Origin: Actinomycetota bacterium
GTDB taxonomy: Bacteria > Actinomycetota > Thermoleophilia > Gaiellales > Gaiellaceae
DNA: 14,019 nucleotides
Direction of reading: 5' to 3'
Assembly: GCA_013813345.1 (NCBI GenBank)
Contig: JACCRW010000267.1
Location: forward strand, 1 to 14,019
Of the stretch, positions 6,024-12,560 are shown in pieces (position 1 is the first letter of the stretch; the number at the start of each line of letters is the position of its first letter). Under the pieces are notes generated by a model, which saw only the letters and a program-made list of their open reading frames with translations, made no database searches and was not told the origin of the DNA. The position numbers were made by a program, and so were the translations under genes.

Positions 6024-8429
6024 TCATCGAGTCGGCGCCGCGGCCTGACGGATGTGCGAGGCCCGGCGGCGGCGCGGGGCGAGCGCGTCGCCGGCGAAGG
6101 CGCTCTCGAGCACCTCCTCGATCGAGTCGACGAGCACGAACGAGAGCTCGTCGCGCGTCTCCTGCGGGAGGTCGTCGAGGTCGGGTTCGTTCTCGCGGGG
6201 CATGATCACGCGCTTCAGGCCCGCGCGCTGCGCGGCCAGCACCTTCTCCCGCAGCCCGCCGATCGGGAGCACCTGACCGGTAAGCGTGATCTCACCCGTC
6301 ATCCCGACGTCCTCGGAGACCGCCTCGCCGCGAGCGAGCGAGGCGATCGCGGTCGCCATCGTGATCCCGGCCGAGGGCCCGTCCTTCGGGACGGCACCCG
6401 CCGGGACGTGGATGTGGATGTCGTGCTCGGCGAACCACTCCGGCTCGAGCCCGACCCGGCCCGCGTGCGAGCGCGTCCAGGAGAGCGCGGCCTGCGCCGA
6501 CTCCTGCATCACCTCGCCGAGCTGGCCCGTGATCTGCAGCCGTCCCTTGCCGGGGAAGGCGGTCGCCTCGATGAAGAGCACGTCCCCGCCGACCGCCGTG
6601 TACGCGAGCCCCGTCGCGACGCCCGGGTCGGCCGTCCGCTTCCGGGCCTCGCTCGAGAAGCGCCGCGGCCCGAGCCACTCGCGCACCCGCGCCTCGTCGA
6701 TCGCGATCCGACCCTCCTCGCCGCGCGCGACCAGCGTCGCCGCCTTGCGCAGGAGCGTCGCGATCTGGCGCTCGAGGTTCCGGACGCCGGCCTCGCGCGT
6801 GTACTCCGCGATCGCCAACTTCAAGGCCTTGTCGCCGAGGCCTATCCGCGACTTCTTCAACCCGTGCTCGCGCAGTTGCTTCGGCACGAGATAGCGCTTG
6901 GCGATCCCGAGCTTCTCGTCGTGGGTGTAGCCGGAGAGGTGGATCACGTCCATCCGGTCGAGCAGCGGGCCGGGGATCGTGTCGAGCGTGTTCGCCGTGC
7001 AGATGAAGAGCGTCTTCGAGAGGTCGAACGGCAGGTCGAGGTAATGGTCGCGGAAGGTCGAGTGCTGGTGCGGGTCGAGCACCTCGAGCATCGCGGAGGC
7101 AGGATCGCCGCGGAAGGAGTCTGACCCCAGCTTGTCGATCTCGTCGATCAGGAAGACCGGATTGCGCGACTCGGTGTCGCGAAACGCCCGGATGATCGTG
7201 CCCGGCATCGCTCCGATGTAGGTGCGCCGGTGACCTCGGATCTCGGCCTCGTCGCGGACACCGCCGACGGAGATGCGGGCGAACTTGCGGCCGACGCTGC
7301 GCGCGATCGAATGGCCGAGCGACGTCTTGCCGACTCCGGGGGGTCCGACGAAGCAGAGAATCGGCCCGGAGAGGTCGTTCTTCAGCTTCGAGACAGCGAG
7401 GTACTCGACGATTCGCTCCTTCACCTTCTCGAGGTCGAAGTGATCCTCGTCGAGGATGGCTCGCGCCCGGTCGAGATCGAGGTCGTCCTGGGTCGACTCG
7501 GTCCAGGGCAGGCAGAGAATCCAGTCGAGATACGTGCGGATCACCCCGTGCTCGGCGGCCGCGGGTGGGAGCCTCTCCAGCCGGCCGAGCTCTCGCAGCG
7601 CCGCCTTGTGGGCGTCCTCGGGCAGGCCCTTCGCCTCGATCTGCTCGCGCAGCTCGTTCGCCTCGGCCTGCTGCTCGTCGCCCTCGCCGAGCTCGTCCTG
7701 GATCGCCTTCAGCTGCTGGCGGAGGAAGAACTCCCGCTGACCTTTCTCGATCTCGGACGCGACCTGGGTCTGGATCTTCGTTCCGAGCTCCGAGACTTCG
7801 AGCTCCCGCTCCAGGATCACCGAAACCGCGCGGAGCCGCTTGAGCACGTCGACGGTCTCGAGCAGCGTCTGCCGCTCCTGGGTCAGCAGCCGCAGCGTCG
7901 ACGCGACGAGATGGCAAAGGGCGCTTGGATCCTCGACGTTCGCCGCCGCAACCTGCAGCTCCTCGGGCAGGTAGGGCGTCAGGCCGATGATCCGGCCGAA
8001 CTGGGCCTGGACGTTCCGCGTCAGCGCCTGAACGTTGGGCGAGTCTGGGACGACGTCGTCGAGCTCCTCGAACTCTGCGATCAGATAGGGCTCCTCCGCG
8101 ATTCGCTCGCACAGGCGAACCCGCTCCAACCCCTGGACGAGGATTCGCAGCGTTCCGTCGGGCACCTTGATCATCTTGTGGACGACCGCGACCGTGCCCA
8201 CCTCGTAGACGTCTTCCCAGCCAGGCTGCTCGGCGTCGGCGTTCTTCACCGTGAGGAGCGCGAGCATTCGCTCCCCCGCCACGACGTCGTCGATCAGCTT
8301 GATCGAGCGCTCCTGCCCGACCGCGAGCGGGGTCATCGACTCCGGAAAGACGACGGTCTCCTTCAGGGGCAGGACGGGCAGCCGCGAAGGAGTCTCGAGC
8401 GGAACCTCATCGGCTTCGACCTCGCTCAC
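6024..8429 (-). CDS. lon: ATP-dependent Lon protease
   Basis: With the GTG at 8429 the product is 801 residues, standard for bacterial LonA. The N-terminal substrate-recognition domain begins RLPVLPLKETVVFPESMTPL. The AAA+ module has Walker A GPPGVGKTS (K368), Walker B VFLIDEIDK and the sensor region LFICTANTLDTIPGPLLDRM. The C-terminal protease domain has the Ser-Lys dyad: S686 in DGPSAGIT and K729 in GGLREKV, 43 residues apart as in the E. coli enzyme. It degrades misfolded and regulatory proteins in the cytosol. A TTG at 8462 in the same frame would add eleven residues from repeat DNA. I prefer the GTG because GAAGG lies seven bases upstream and the GTG overlaps the TGA of the preceding mini-ORF. 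The hsp20-lon pair makes a heat-shock operon likely. Confidence 0.96.
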   Translation of the reverse strand: MSEVEADEVPLETPSRLPVLPLKETVVFPESMTPLAVGQERSIKLIDDVVAGERMLALLTVKNADAEQPGWEDVYEVGTVAVVHKMIKVPDGTLRILVQGLERVRLCERIAEEPYLIAEFEELDDVVPDSPNVQALTRNVQAQFGRIIGLTPYLPEELQVAAANVEDPSALCHLVASTLRLLTQERQTLLETVDVLKRLRAVSVILERELEVSELGTKIQTQVASEIEKGQREFFLRQQLKAIQDELGEGDEQQAEANELREQIEAKGLPEDAHKAALRELGRLERLPPAAAEHGVIRTYLDWILCLPWTESTQDDLDLDRARAILDEDHFDLEKVKERIVEYLAVSKLKNDLSGPILCFVGPPGVGKTSLGHSIARSVGRKFARISVGGVRDEAEIRGHRRTYIGAMPGTIIRAFRDTESRNPVFLIDEIDKLGSDSFRGDPASAMLEVLDPHQHSTFRDHYLDLPFDLSKTLFICTANTLDTIPGPLLDRMDVIHLSGYTHDEKLGIAKRYLVPKQLREHGLKKSRIGLGDKALKLAIAEYTREAGVRNLERQIATLLRKAATLVARGEEGRIAIDEARVREWLGPRRFSSEARKRTADPGVATGLAYTAVGGDVLFIEATAFPGKGRLQITGQLGEVMQESAQAALSWTRSHAGRVGLEPEWFAEHDIHIHVPAGAVPKDGPSAGITMATAIASLARGEAVSEDVGMTGEITLTGQVLPIGGLREKVLAAQRAGLKRVIMPRENEPDLDDLPQETRDELSFVLVDSIEEVLESAFAGDALAPRRRRASHIRQAAAPTR

Positions 8430-8455
8430 GGGCCAACCTTCGGTTGGACGCTCAT
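8426..8455 (-). CDS. Mini-ORF 2, nine-residue peptide coupled to lon
   Basis: ATG at 8455 encodes MSVQPKVGP and stops at a TGA (8428-8426) sharing bases with the lon GTG (GTGA). A GAAG motif lies eight bases before its ATG, inside mini-ORF 1. It is nearly identical to mini-ORF 1. It could be a translated coupler or leader peptide, or an incidental product of a tandem duplication; sequence alone cannot show translation. Confidence 0.4.
   Translation of the reverse strand: MSVQPKVGP
8433..8447 (-). promoter_or_regulatory. Hairpin enclosing the lon Shine-Dalgarno
   Basis: On the minus-strand RNA, CCAACC-GAA-GGUUGG is a perfect 6-bp stem with a three-base loop. The presumed lon ribosome-binding site GAAGG lies half in the loop and half in the 3' arm, seven bases before the GTG. 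The paralogous copy at 8459-8473 has one mismatch in its stem. The structure could sequester the site, as in RNA thermometers, or be opened by ribosomes translating the mini-ORF. Confidence 0.45.
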
Positions 8456-8481
8456 GGGCCAAACTTCGGTTGGACGCTCAT
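8452..8481 (-). CDS. Mini-ORF 1, nine-residue peptide coupled to hsp20
   Basis: ATG at 8481 overlaps the hsp20 TGA (ATGA) and encodes MSVQPKFGP; its TGA overlaps the ATG of mini-ORF 2. GGAG at 8488-8491, within the last hsp20 codons, lies six bases upstream, a good ribosome-binding distance. Whether the peptide is made is unknown. Confidence 0.4.
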   Translation of the reverse strand: MSVQPKFGP

Positions 8482-8915
8482 CCGATTCTCCGGACGAGGA
8501 TCGCCACGGGTTGGGCTCGTGTCGGCCTCTCGGCGATCGGGAGCGTGATCGTCAGCAGACCGCGCTCGTAGCTCGCGCTCGCAGCGGCGACATCGATGTC
8601 CTCGGTGAGTTGGAGGACTCGCTCGAAGGGGCCGTACTCGATCTCGATCTGCTGGTAGACCTGCCCTTCGACTCGCGGCCGCGGCCGTTCGCCCGCGATC
8701 CTCAGCGAGCGCTCCTCGACGGCGATCCGAACCGTCTCCGGGTCAACGCCGGCCAGCTCGACGACGACCGTCAGCTCGTGCGGGTCCGTGGTGTGGAAGC
8801 AGTCGACCGGCGGCCGGAAGCCGTGTCGCATCCCCGAGAAGCGAGGCACCTGCCAGAGGTCGGCGAAGAGCTCCTCGATCTCCCCCTGGAGGCGGTCGAT
8901 GTTGCGCCGCGCCAT
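8478..8915 (-). CDS. Hsp20 family small heat-shock chaperone
   Basis: A 145-residue protein, typical of bacterial small heat-shock proteins, which bind unfolding proteins without ATP and hold them for refolding. A short N-terminal arm (residues 1-30) precedes an alpha-crystallin domain from PPVDCFHTTDPHELTVVVEL to the signature A-x(n)-GLLTITLP near residue 125. The segment QQIEIEYGPFERVLQL is the usual beta-strand pair with the F/Y-G-x-F-x-R motif. An IxI-like VAILV motif sits close to the C-terminus. It heads the hsp20, mini-ORFs, lon transcript and its stop is an ATGA overlap with mini-ORF 1. I see no CIRCE or HAIR repeat upstream. A TAGGCT -10-like box lies eight bases before the ATG. Confidence 0.93.
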   Translation of the reverse strand: MARRNIDRLQGEIEELFADLWQVPRFSGMRHGFRPPVDCFHTTDPHELTVVVELAGVDPETVRIAVEERSLRIAGERPRPRVEGQVYQQIEIEYGPFERVLQLTEDIDVAAASASYERGLLTITLPIAERPTRAQPVAILVRRIG

Positions 8916-8923
8916 GGCCCGTG

Positions 8924-8929
8924 AGCCTA
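8924..8929 (-). promoter_or_regulatory. Candidate -10 box of hsp20 (TAGGCT)
   Basis: TAGGCT on the minus strand fits TANNNT and ends eight bases before the hsp20 ATG, implying little or no leader. The intergenic space to the divergent small gene is only 36 bases, and no -35 match is evident. Confidence 0.35.
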
Positions 8930-8951
8930 CCCGCGACGTAGGATCCGACGC

Positions 8952-9095
8952 ATGACGCTCGTGCGACGACTCCTGCGGCTTCTCGGCGCTGCCTTCGCGT
9001 TCGGCGTCTACGTCTGGTACGCCGCCGTCCGGGACGCGCCGACGGTGAAGCGGCGGAAGGCCGCGCGCCGCCGCCTGCGGCTGAGGGATCGTTAG
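8952..9095 (+). CDS. Small single-helix membrane protein, 47 residues
   Basis: ATG at 8952 with AGGA eight to nine bases upstream opens a 47-residue frame, MTLVRRLLRLLGAAFAFGVY onward. It has one hydrophobic helix (about residues 7-26) followed by a strongly basic tail (KRRKAARRRLRLRDR). It matches no family I know. The hydrophobic helix, basic tail, Shine-Dalgarno and a fit between flanking genes favour a real gene. It is divergent from hsp20 with a 36-base shared upstream region, so co-regulation with heat shock is possible but unproven. Confidence 0.6.
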   Translation: MTLVRRLLRLLGAAFAFGVYVWYAAVRDAPTVKRRKAARRRLRLRDR

Positions 9096-9113
9096 AGGCT
9101 CTCAGCTCCTAAC
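9091..9113 (+). terminator. Hairpin overlapping the small membrane gene stop
   Basis: GTTAG pairs with CTAAC, then after one mismatch and a wobble pair GCT pairs with AGC around a CTC loop. The stem begins on the stop codon of the 47-residue gene. No T-run follows. It is a possible weak terminator before the glycoside hydrolase gene. Confidence 0.3.
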
Positions 9114-9160
9114 GGAATCCTGATGTGTGGCAGGCGGGAGCGGCGGGGAGATCGGCACTC

Positions 9161-10399
9161 GTGCGGTTGCTGCTCACGCTTGCGCTCATGTGCGCCCTGA
9201 CGGGGGTACTCGCGCCCTCGAGCTCGGCGGCGGGCGGCGTCCGCTTCGGCATCCAGGACGACGCCTGGCTCGCGCACGGGCGCGGCTCGCTCGAGAGCCG
9301 GCTCGATCGGCTCGAGCGGCTCGGGGTCGACGTCGTCCGCTTCAACCTGCACTGGAACGAGATCGAGCTACGGCGCGGGAGCCCGAGCTGGGAGGCGAGC
9401 GACGCCGTGCTCAAGGGGCTGCGGACGCGGAAGATCGGCGCGGTCGTCGGTCTCGTCGGCGCTCCTCGTTGGGCCAATGGCGGGCGCGCCCCCAACTACG
9501 CCCCGACGGCCGCGAGCTTCGCCGCGTTCGCCCGTGCCGCCGCCTCGCGCTACTCCTGGGTGCGCGAATGGCTGGTCTGGAACGAGCCGAACCAGGCGCG
9601 CTGGCTGAAGCCGACCTCGCCGGCGGTCTACGTCCGCTCGCTCCTCAACCCGGCGTACGCCGCGATCCATGCGGCGAATCCGCGAGCCAAGGTCGCGGGC
9701 GGCGTGACCGCGCCGCGCGCCGGCTCGGCCGGGATGTCGCCCGTGAAGTGGATCCGCGGGATGCGAGCGGCGGGCGCGCGACTCGATGCCTACGCGCACC
9801 ACCCCTATCCCGGCCGGCCCTCCGACAGCCCGTTCGCCGGCGGCTGCCGCCAGGCCGATTGTGAGACGATCACGATGGCGACTCTCGAGCGCCTGCTCAG
9901 CGAGGTGACGAGGGCCTTCGGGGCGAAGCGGATCTGGCTGACCGAGTACGGCTACCAGACGGGTCCCGGCGGCGTCTCGCAAGCGCGTCAGGCCGAGCTG
10001 CTCGGCCAGGCTGCGCTCCGGGTCTACAAGGCGCCGCGCGTCGACCTGCTGATCCACTATCTCGTCGTCGACGAGCCGACGAGCGCACGTTTCCAGAGCG
10101 GCCTCTTCGCGACTTCGGGCTCGCCGAAGCTCGCCGCGCTTGCGTTCCCGCTGCCGCTCGTGCAGGCAGGGCGGAGCGGCGGCAAGGTCGTGCTCTGGGG
10201 GCAGGTGCGGCCCGGGCTCGGCGCGCAGAGCTACCGGTTGCAGGTGCGCAGCGGCGGCGGCTGGAGGTTCGTGGGTGGAACGCGTAGGACGAGCGCCCGC
10301 GGCTACCTCAGCACGGCCGTGAGCGTGCCGCGCGGCTCGCTGGTGCGGACGCTCTCGGTGCGCGACGGCACCTCCGGCGCGCCGCTCTTCGTCCGCTAG
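9161..10399 (+). CDS. Secreted clan A-like glycoside hydrolase
   Basis: A 412-residue protein from GTG 9161, which has GGGGAG ten bases upstream. An in-frame GTG at 9125 would add twelve residues and is possible. The signal peptide (VRLLLTLALMCALTGVLAPS) ends near AAGG. A (beta/alpha)8-type domain follows with GVDVVRFNLHWNEIE near the start, the acid/base candidate E142 in WNEPN, and the nucleophile candidate E262 in LTEYGYQT, the pattern of clan GH-A families such as GH5 and GH39. The last 85 residues, from about GGKVVLWGQVRP, look like a beta-sandwich accessory domain. The substrate is unknown; an extracellular or cell-envelope polysaccharide is likely. It converges on a small gene with a four-base gap between stops. 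Confidence 0.82.
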   Translation: MRLLLTLALMCALTGVLAPSSSAAGGVRFGIQDDAWLAHGRGSLESRLDRLERLGVDVVRFNLHWNEIELRRGSPSWEASDAVLKGLRTRKIGAVVGLVGAPRWANGGRAPNYAPTAASFAAFARAAASRYSWVREWLVWNEPNQARWLKPTSPAVYVRSLLNPAYAAIHAANPRAKVAGGVTAPRAGSAGMSPVKWIRGMRAAGARLDAYAHHPYPGRPSDSPFAGGCRQADCETITMATLERLLSEVTRAFGAKRIWLTEYGYQTGPGGVSQARQAELLGQAALRVYKAPRVDLLIHYLVVDEPTSARFQSGLFATSGSPKLAALAFPLPLVQAGRSGGKVVLWGQVRPGLGAQSYRLQVRSGGGWRFVGGTRRTSARGYLSTAVSVPRGSLVRTLSVRDGTSGAPLFVR

Positions 10400-10403
10400 C
10401 TCG

Positions 10404-10607
10404 TCAGCGAATCGCGGCGTAGACGATGACCGCGACGACGATTGCGATCGCGATGAAGGCGAGCCGCATGACGCGGAATGCTCGCTGCTCGCCCGGACCC
10501 GGGCCGGGCTCGGGGGTATACGGATCGAGCGGCGGCGCCGGCTGGCGTGGGCTTTCGTCCTCGCCCTCGAGCACCTGCGGATCGTGTTGGACTTCCCTTT
10601 CGGTCAC
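10404..10607 (-). CDS. Small C-terminally anchored membrane protein
   Basis: A 67-residue frame starting at GTG 10607. The first 45 residues are acidic and proline-rich (such as PAPPLDPYTPEPGPGPGEQR) and the C-terminus is a single hydrophobic helix, MRLAFIAIAIVVAVIVYAAI, ending in Arg. That is a tail-anchored layout with the soluble part probably cytosolic. No clear Shine-Dalgarno is visible. I do not recognise a family. It is divergent from the YczE-like gene (35-base gap) and convergent with the glycoside hydrolase. The well-formed helix at the end argues against a chance frame. Confidence 0.6.
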   Translation of the reverse strand: MTEREVQHDPQVLEGEDESPRQPAPPLDPYTPEPGPGPGEQRAFRVMRLAFIAIAIVVAVIVYAAIR

Positions 10608-10629
10608 GGGCGACTCGTACCCCGGCGGG

Positions 10630-10635
10630 TAGCTT
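10630..10635 (+). promoter_or_regulatory. Candidate -10 box of the YczE-like gene (TAGCTT)
   Basis: TAGCTT ends exactly seven bases before the GTG at 10643, consistent with a leaderless mRNA. No -35 match is clear. Confidence 0.4.
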
Positions 10636-10642
10636 CCGAAGC

Positions 10643-11290
10643 GTGCGTGCGCCCCCTGAGCTGCGCGGCGGCTTCGTTCCGCGACTGACGGCGCTCGTCG
10701 CCGGACTGTTCCTCTGCGCCCTCGGGATCATCCTCTTCCTCGAGTCCGAGCTCGGGCTGCCGCCGTGGGACGTCCTCCACCAGGGACTTGCCGAGCAACT
10801 CGGCGTCTCGTTCGGCGCCGCGAACCTGATCGTCTCCGGCGCGGTGCTCGCGCTCGCTTGGGCGTTGCGCGCATACATCGGGCTCGGCACGCTTCTGAAC
10901 GCGAGCCTGATCGGCAGCTTCGTGCTTGCGCTCGCCGCCTCCGACGCGATCGCGACGCTCTCCGACGAGAGTCTCGCAGCGCGGATCGGCCTCCTCCCAC
11001 CCGCGCTCGCCTGTTTCGGGGTCGGCTCTGCGTTCTACATCGCTGCCAGCATGGGTGCCGGCCCGCGAGACTCGCTGATGCTCGTCGCCTCCCGAAGGCT
11101 CGGGCTGCGGATCGGAACTGCGCGTACGGCGGTCGAGCTCGTGGCGCTCGGGCTCGGGTTCGCTCTGGGAGGGAAGGCAGGGATCGGCACGCTCGTCTTC
11201 GCGCTCGGGATCGGACCTGCGGTCGAGCTCTCGTTCTGGCTACTCGAGCGGACGCCGCTCGCGGCTCCCGCAGTAGCATCGCCGACGTGA
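10643..11290 (+). CDS. YczE/YyaS/YitT-type integral membrane protein
   Basis: From the GTG at 10643 the product is 215 residues, the usual length for YczE-type proteins, with five to six hydrophobic helices. Family-like stretches are GIILFLESELGLPPWDVLHQ after helix 1, YIGLGTLLNASLIGSFV, and MGAGPRDSLMLVASRRLG, resembling the G-x-G-P-x-D segment of YczE relatives. The biochemical function is unknown; the family is often annotated as a putative transporter or permease. The open frame extends upstream to 10478, but that part shadows the divergent small gene, and the -10 box at 10630 supports the shorter start. Its TGA overlaps the rmlA GTG (GTGA), so it probably heads the rml transcript. Why a YczE-like protein would be coupled to rhamnose synthesis is unclear. 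Confidence 0.83.
   Translation: MRAPPELRGGFVPRLTALVAGLFLCALGIILFLESELGLPPWDVLHQGLAEQLGVSFGAANLIVSGAVLALAWALRAYIGLGTLLNASLIGSFVLALAASDAIATLSDESLAARIGLLPPALACFGVGSAFYIAASMGAGPRDSLMLVASRRLGLRIGTARTAVELVALGLGFALGGKAGIGTLVFALGIGPAVELSFWLLERTPLAAPAVASPT
11274..11279 (+). promoter_or_regulatory. Candidate internal -10 box of rmlA (TAGCAT)
   Basis: TAGCAT ends seven bases before the GTG at 11287, within the last codons of the YczE-like gene. It could start a separate leaderless rml transcript. Translational coupling through GTGA is an equally good explanation for the gene arrangement. Confidence 0.3.
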
Positions 11291-12075
11291 GCGGTGTGAA
11301 GGGATTGATTGCAGCCGGTGGTGAAGGCACGCGGCTCGCGGAGCTGACGCGCGTCGTCAACAAGCACCTGCTTCCGGTGGGCGCGTGGCCGATGATCTAT
11401 TACCCGCTGCAACTGCTCCAGCTCGCCGGCGTCCACGACGTGCTGATCGTGACGGGACAGGGACATGCGGGCCAGCTCATCGACCTGCTCGGCGACGGCC
11501 GGCTGCCGCGGCGAGGCTCCGAGGAACCGCTCTTCGATCTCGATCTCACCTACAAGGTGCAGGTCGCGCCGGGCGGGATCGCGCAGGTCGTCGGGATGGC
11601 GGAGAGCTTCGCGGGCGCCGAGAAGCTGGTCGTGTGCCTCGGCGACAACATCTTCGAGTACGCGGAGGTCGCCGCGATCCGAGCCTTCGTCGAGGGCGAC
11701 GACGGCGCCGCCGTGTTCGTGAAGGACGTGCCGGATCCGGAGCGTTTCGGCGTTGTCGTCTACGGCGAGGACGGCCGGGTCGCGGACGTTGTCGAAAAGG
11801 CAGGTGTCGTCGATACGCGCTACGACGAGCCGCCCTCGAGCGATGCCGTGGTCGGCCTCTACTGCTACGACGGGGGCGTCTTCGACCTGATCCGAGAGCT
11901 TCGGCCCTCGTCGCGCGGTGAGCTCGAGATCACGGACGTCAACCGCCACTACGCCGAGCGCGGCACGCTTGCCGCCCATCGCGTCACGGGCTGGTGGGAG
12001 GACGCGGGAACGCAGGAGTCGCTGCCGGAGATCGGCGCTCTGATCGCACGTACCGGTGTTAACAAGATCGCGTGA
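11287..12075 (+). CDS. rmlA: Glucose-1-phosphate thymidylyltransferase, short form (RmlA)
   Basis: A 262-residue nucleotidyltransferase that joins glucose-1-phosphate and dTTP to make dTDP-glucose, the first step of dTDP-L-rhamnose synthesis. The N-terminal GLIAAGGEGTRL is the nucleotide-binding loop; NKHLLPVGAWPMIYYPLQLL, CLGDNIF, ERFGVVVYGEDG, RGELEITDVNRHY and WWEDAGTQESL are RmlA hallmarks. It lacks the roughly 30 C-terminal residues of the common 290-residue form, resembling short enzymes such as Bacillus SpsI. GTG 11287 overlaps the preceding stop; a GTG three codons in (11296) would give the more standard N-terminus V-K-G-L. Its own stop overlaps the rmlC GTG. Activity with other sugar phosphates cannot be excluded. 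Confidence 0.9.
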   Translation: MSGVKGLIAAGGEGTRLAELTRVVNKHLLPVGAWPMIYYPLQLLQLAGVHDVLIVTGQGHAGQLIDLLGDGRLPRRGSEEPLFDLDLTYKVQVAPGGIAQVVGMAESFAGAEKLVVCLGDNIFEYAEVAAIRAFVEGDDGAAVFVKDVPDPERFGVVVYGEDGRVADVVEKAGVVDTRYDEPPSSDAVVGLYCYDGGVFDLIRELRPSSRGELEITDVNRHYAERGTLAAHRVTGWWEDAGTQESLPEIGALIARTGVNKIA

Positions 12076-12536
12076 TCGAGGGGCTACACAGGATCCCGCT
12101 GCGGCGGTTCGAGGACGAGCGCGGCTGGTTCTCCGAGCTGATGCGCGCGGGCGCGCTCCCGAAGCCCGTACGCCAGTCGAATCTCGTCTTCTCTCGGCGA
12201 GGCGTCGTCCGGGGCCTCCATTTTCACGAACGCGGCCAGGACGACCTCTTCGCGTGCGTGCACGGAATGGTCCGCGTGGTCGTGCTCGATCGCGAGAGCG
12301 GCGAGACGTTCACCGAGGACATCGGCGACGAGAATCCGGTCGCGATCTACATTCCCGGCCTCAACGCGCACGGCTACGAGGCGCTCAGCGACTGCCTCTT
12401 CCTCTATCACGTGACGGAGGAGTACGACGCCGACGACCCTGACGAGCACAGCCTCTGCTGGGCCGATCCGCGGGTCAAGCACCTGTGGAGCACTGAGACG
12501 CCGATCCTCTCCGAGCGGGATGCTGCAGCCTGTTGA
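12072..12536 (+). CDS. rmlC: dTDP-4-dehydrorhamnose 3,5-epimerase-like cupin (RmlC)
   Basis: A 154-residue cupin of the RmlC family, which epimerises C3 and C5 of dTDP-4-keto-6-deoxyglucose. Recognisable parts are RRFEDERGWFSE near the N-terminus, VVRGLHFHERGQDDLFACVH (the first His of GLHFH matches the catalytic base position), IPGLNAHGYEALSDCLFLYH, TEEYDADDPDEHS and CWADP, the latter matching the conserved WxDP. It is about 25 residues shorter than typical RmlC, with loss at the C-terminus, and GLHFH replaces the usual GLHYQ, so a related sugar epimerase is possible. The GTG start shares bases with the rmlA TGA. The stop is 24 bases before rmlD. Confidence 0.85.
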   Translation: MIEGLHRIPLRRFEDERGWFSELMRAGALPKPVRQSNLVFSRRGVVRGLHFHERGQDDLFACVHGMVRVVVLDRESGETFTEDIGDENPVAIYIPGLNAHGYEALSDCLFLYHVTEEYDADDPDEHSLCWADPRVKHLWSTETPILSERDAAAC

Positions 12537-12560
12537 GCGCAGTCTGTTGAGGGGGGCCGC

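Larger units (their letters stand above)
8430..8481. repeat. Two tandem 26-bp repeats between hsp20 and lon
   Basis: Units 8430-8455 and 8456-8481 are identical except at one base (C at 8438, A at 8464). The period of 26 equals a 30-base mini-ORF minus a 4-base overlap, so each copy shifts the frame by one and re-creates an ATGA or GTGA stop/start overlap. The lon start GTGAGCG is itself similar to the repeat start ATGAGCG. Confidence 0.95.

Noticed and set aside
8430..8462. TTG start for lon at 8462
   Set aside because: It adds eleven residues read through the repeat; the GTG at 8429 has a better Shine-Dalgarno and a stop/start overlap. Not fully excluded.
7230..8924. Plus-strand open frame of 564 codons opposite lon and hsp20
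   Set aside because: It is the complement of two genes with complete catalytic and family motifs; the product is an Arg/Leu/Asp-rich shadow with no domain.
12530..12551. Direct repeat CTGTTGAG at 12530 and 12544, spanning the rmlC stop
   Set aside because: Only eight bases; probably a small local duplication or chance, with no clear function.
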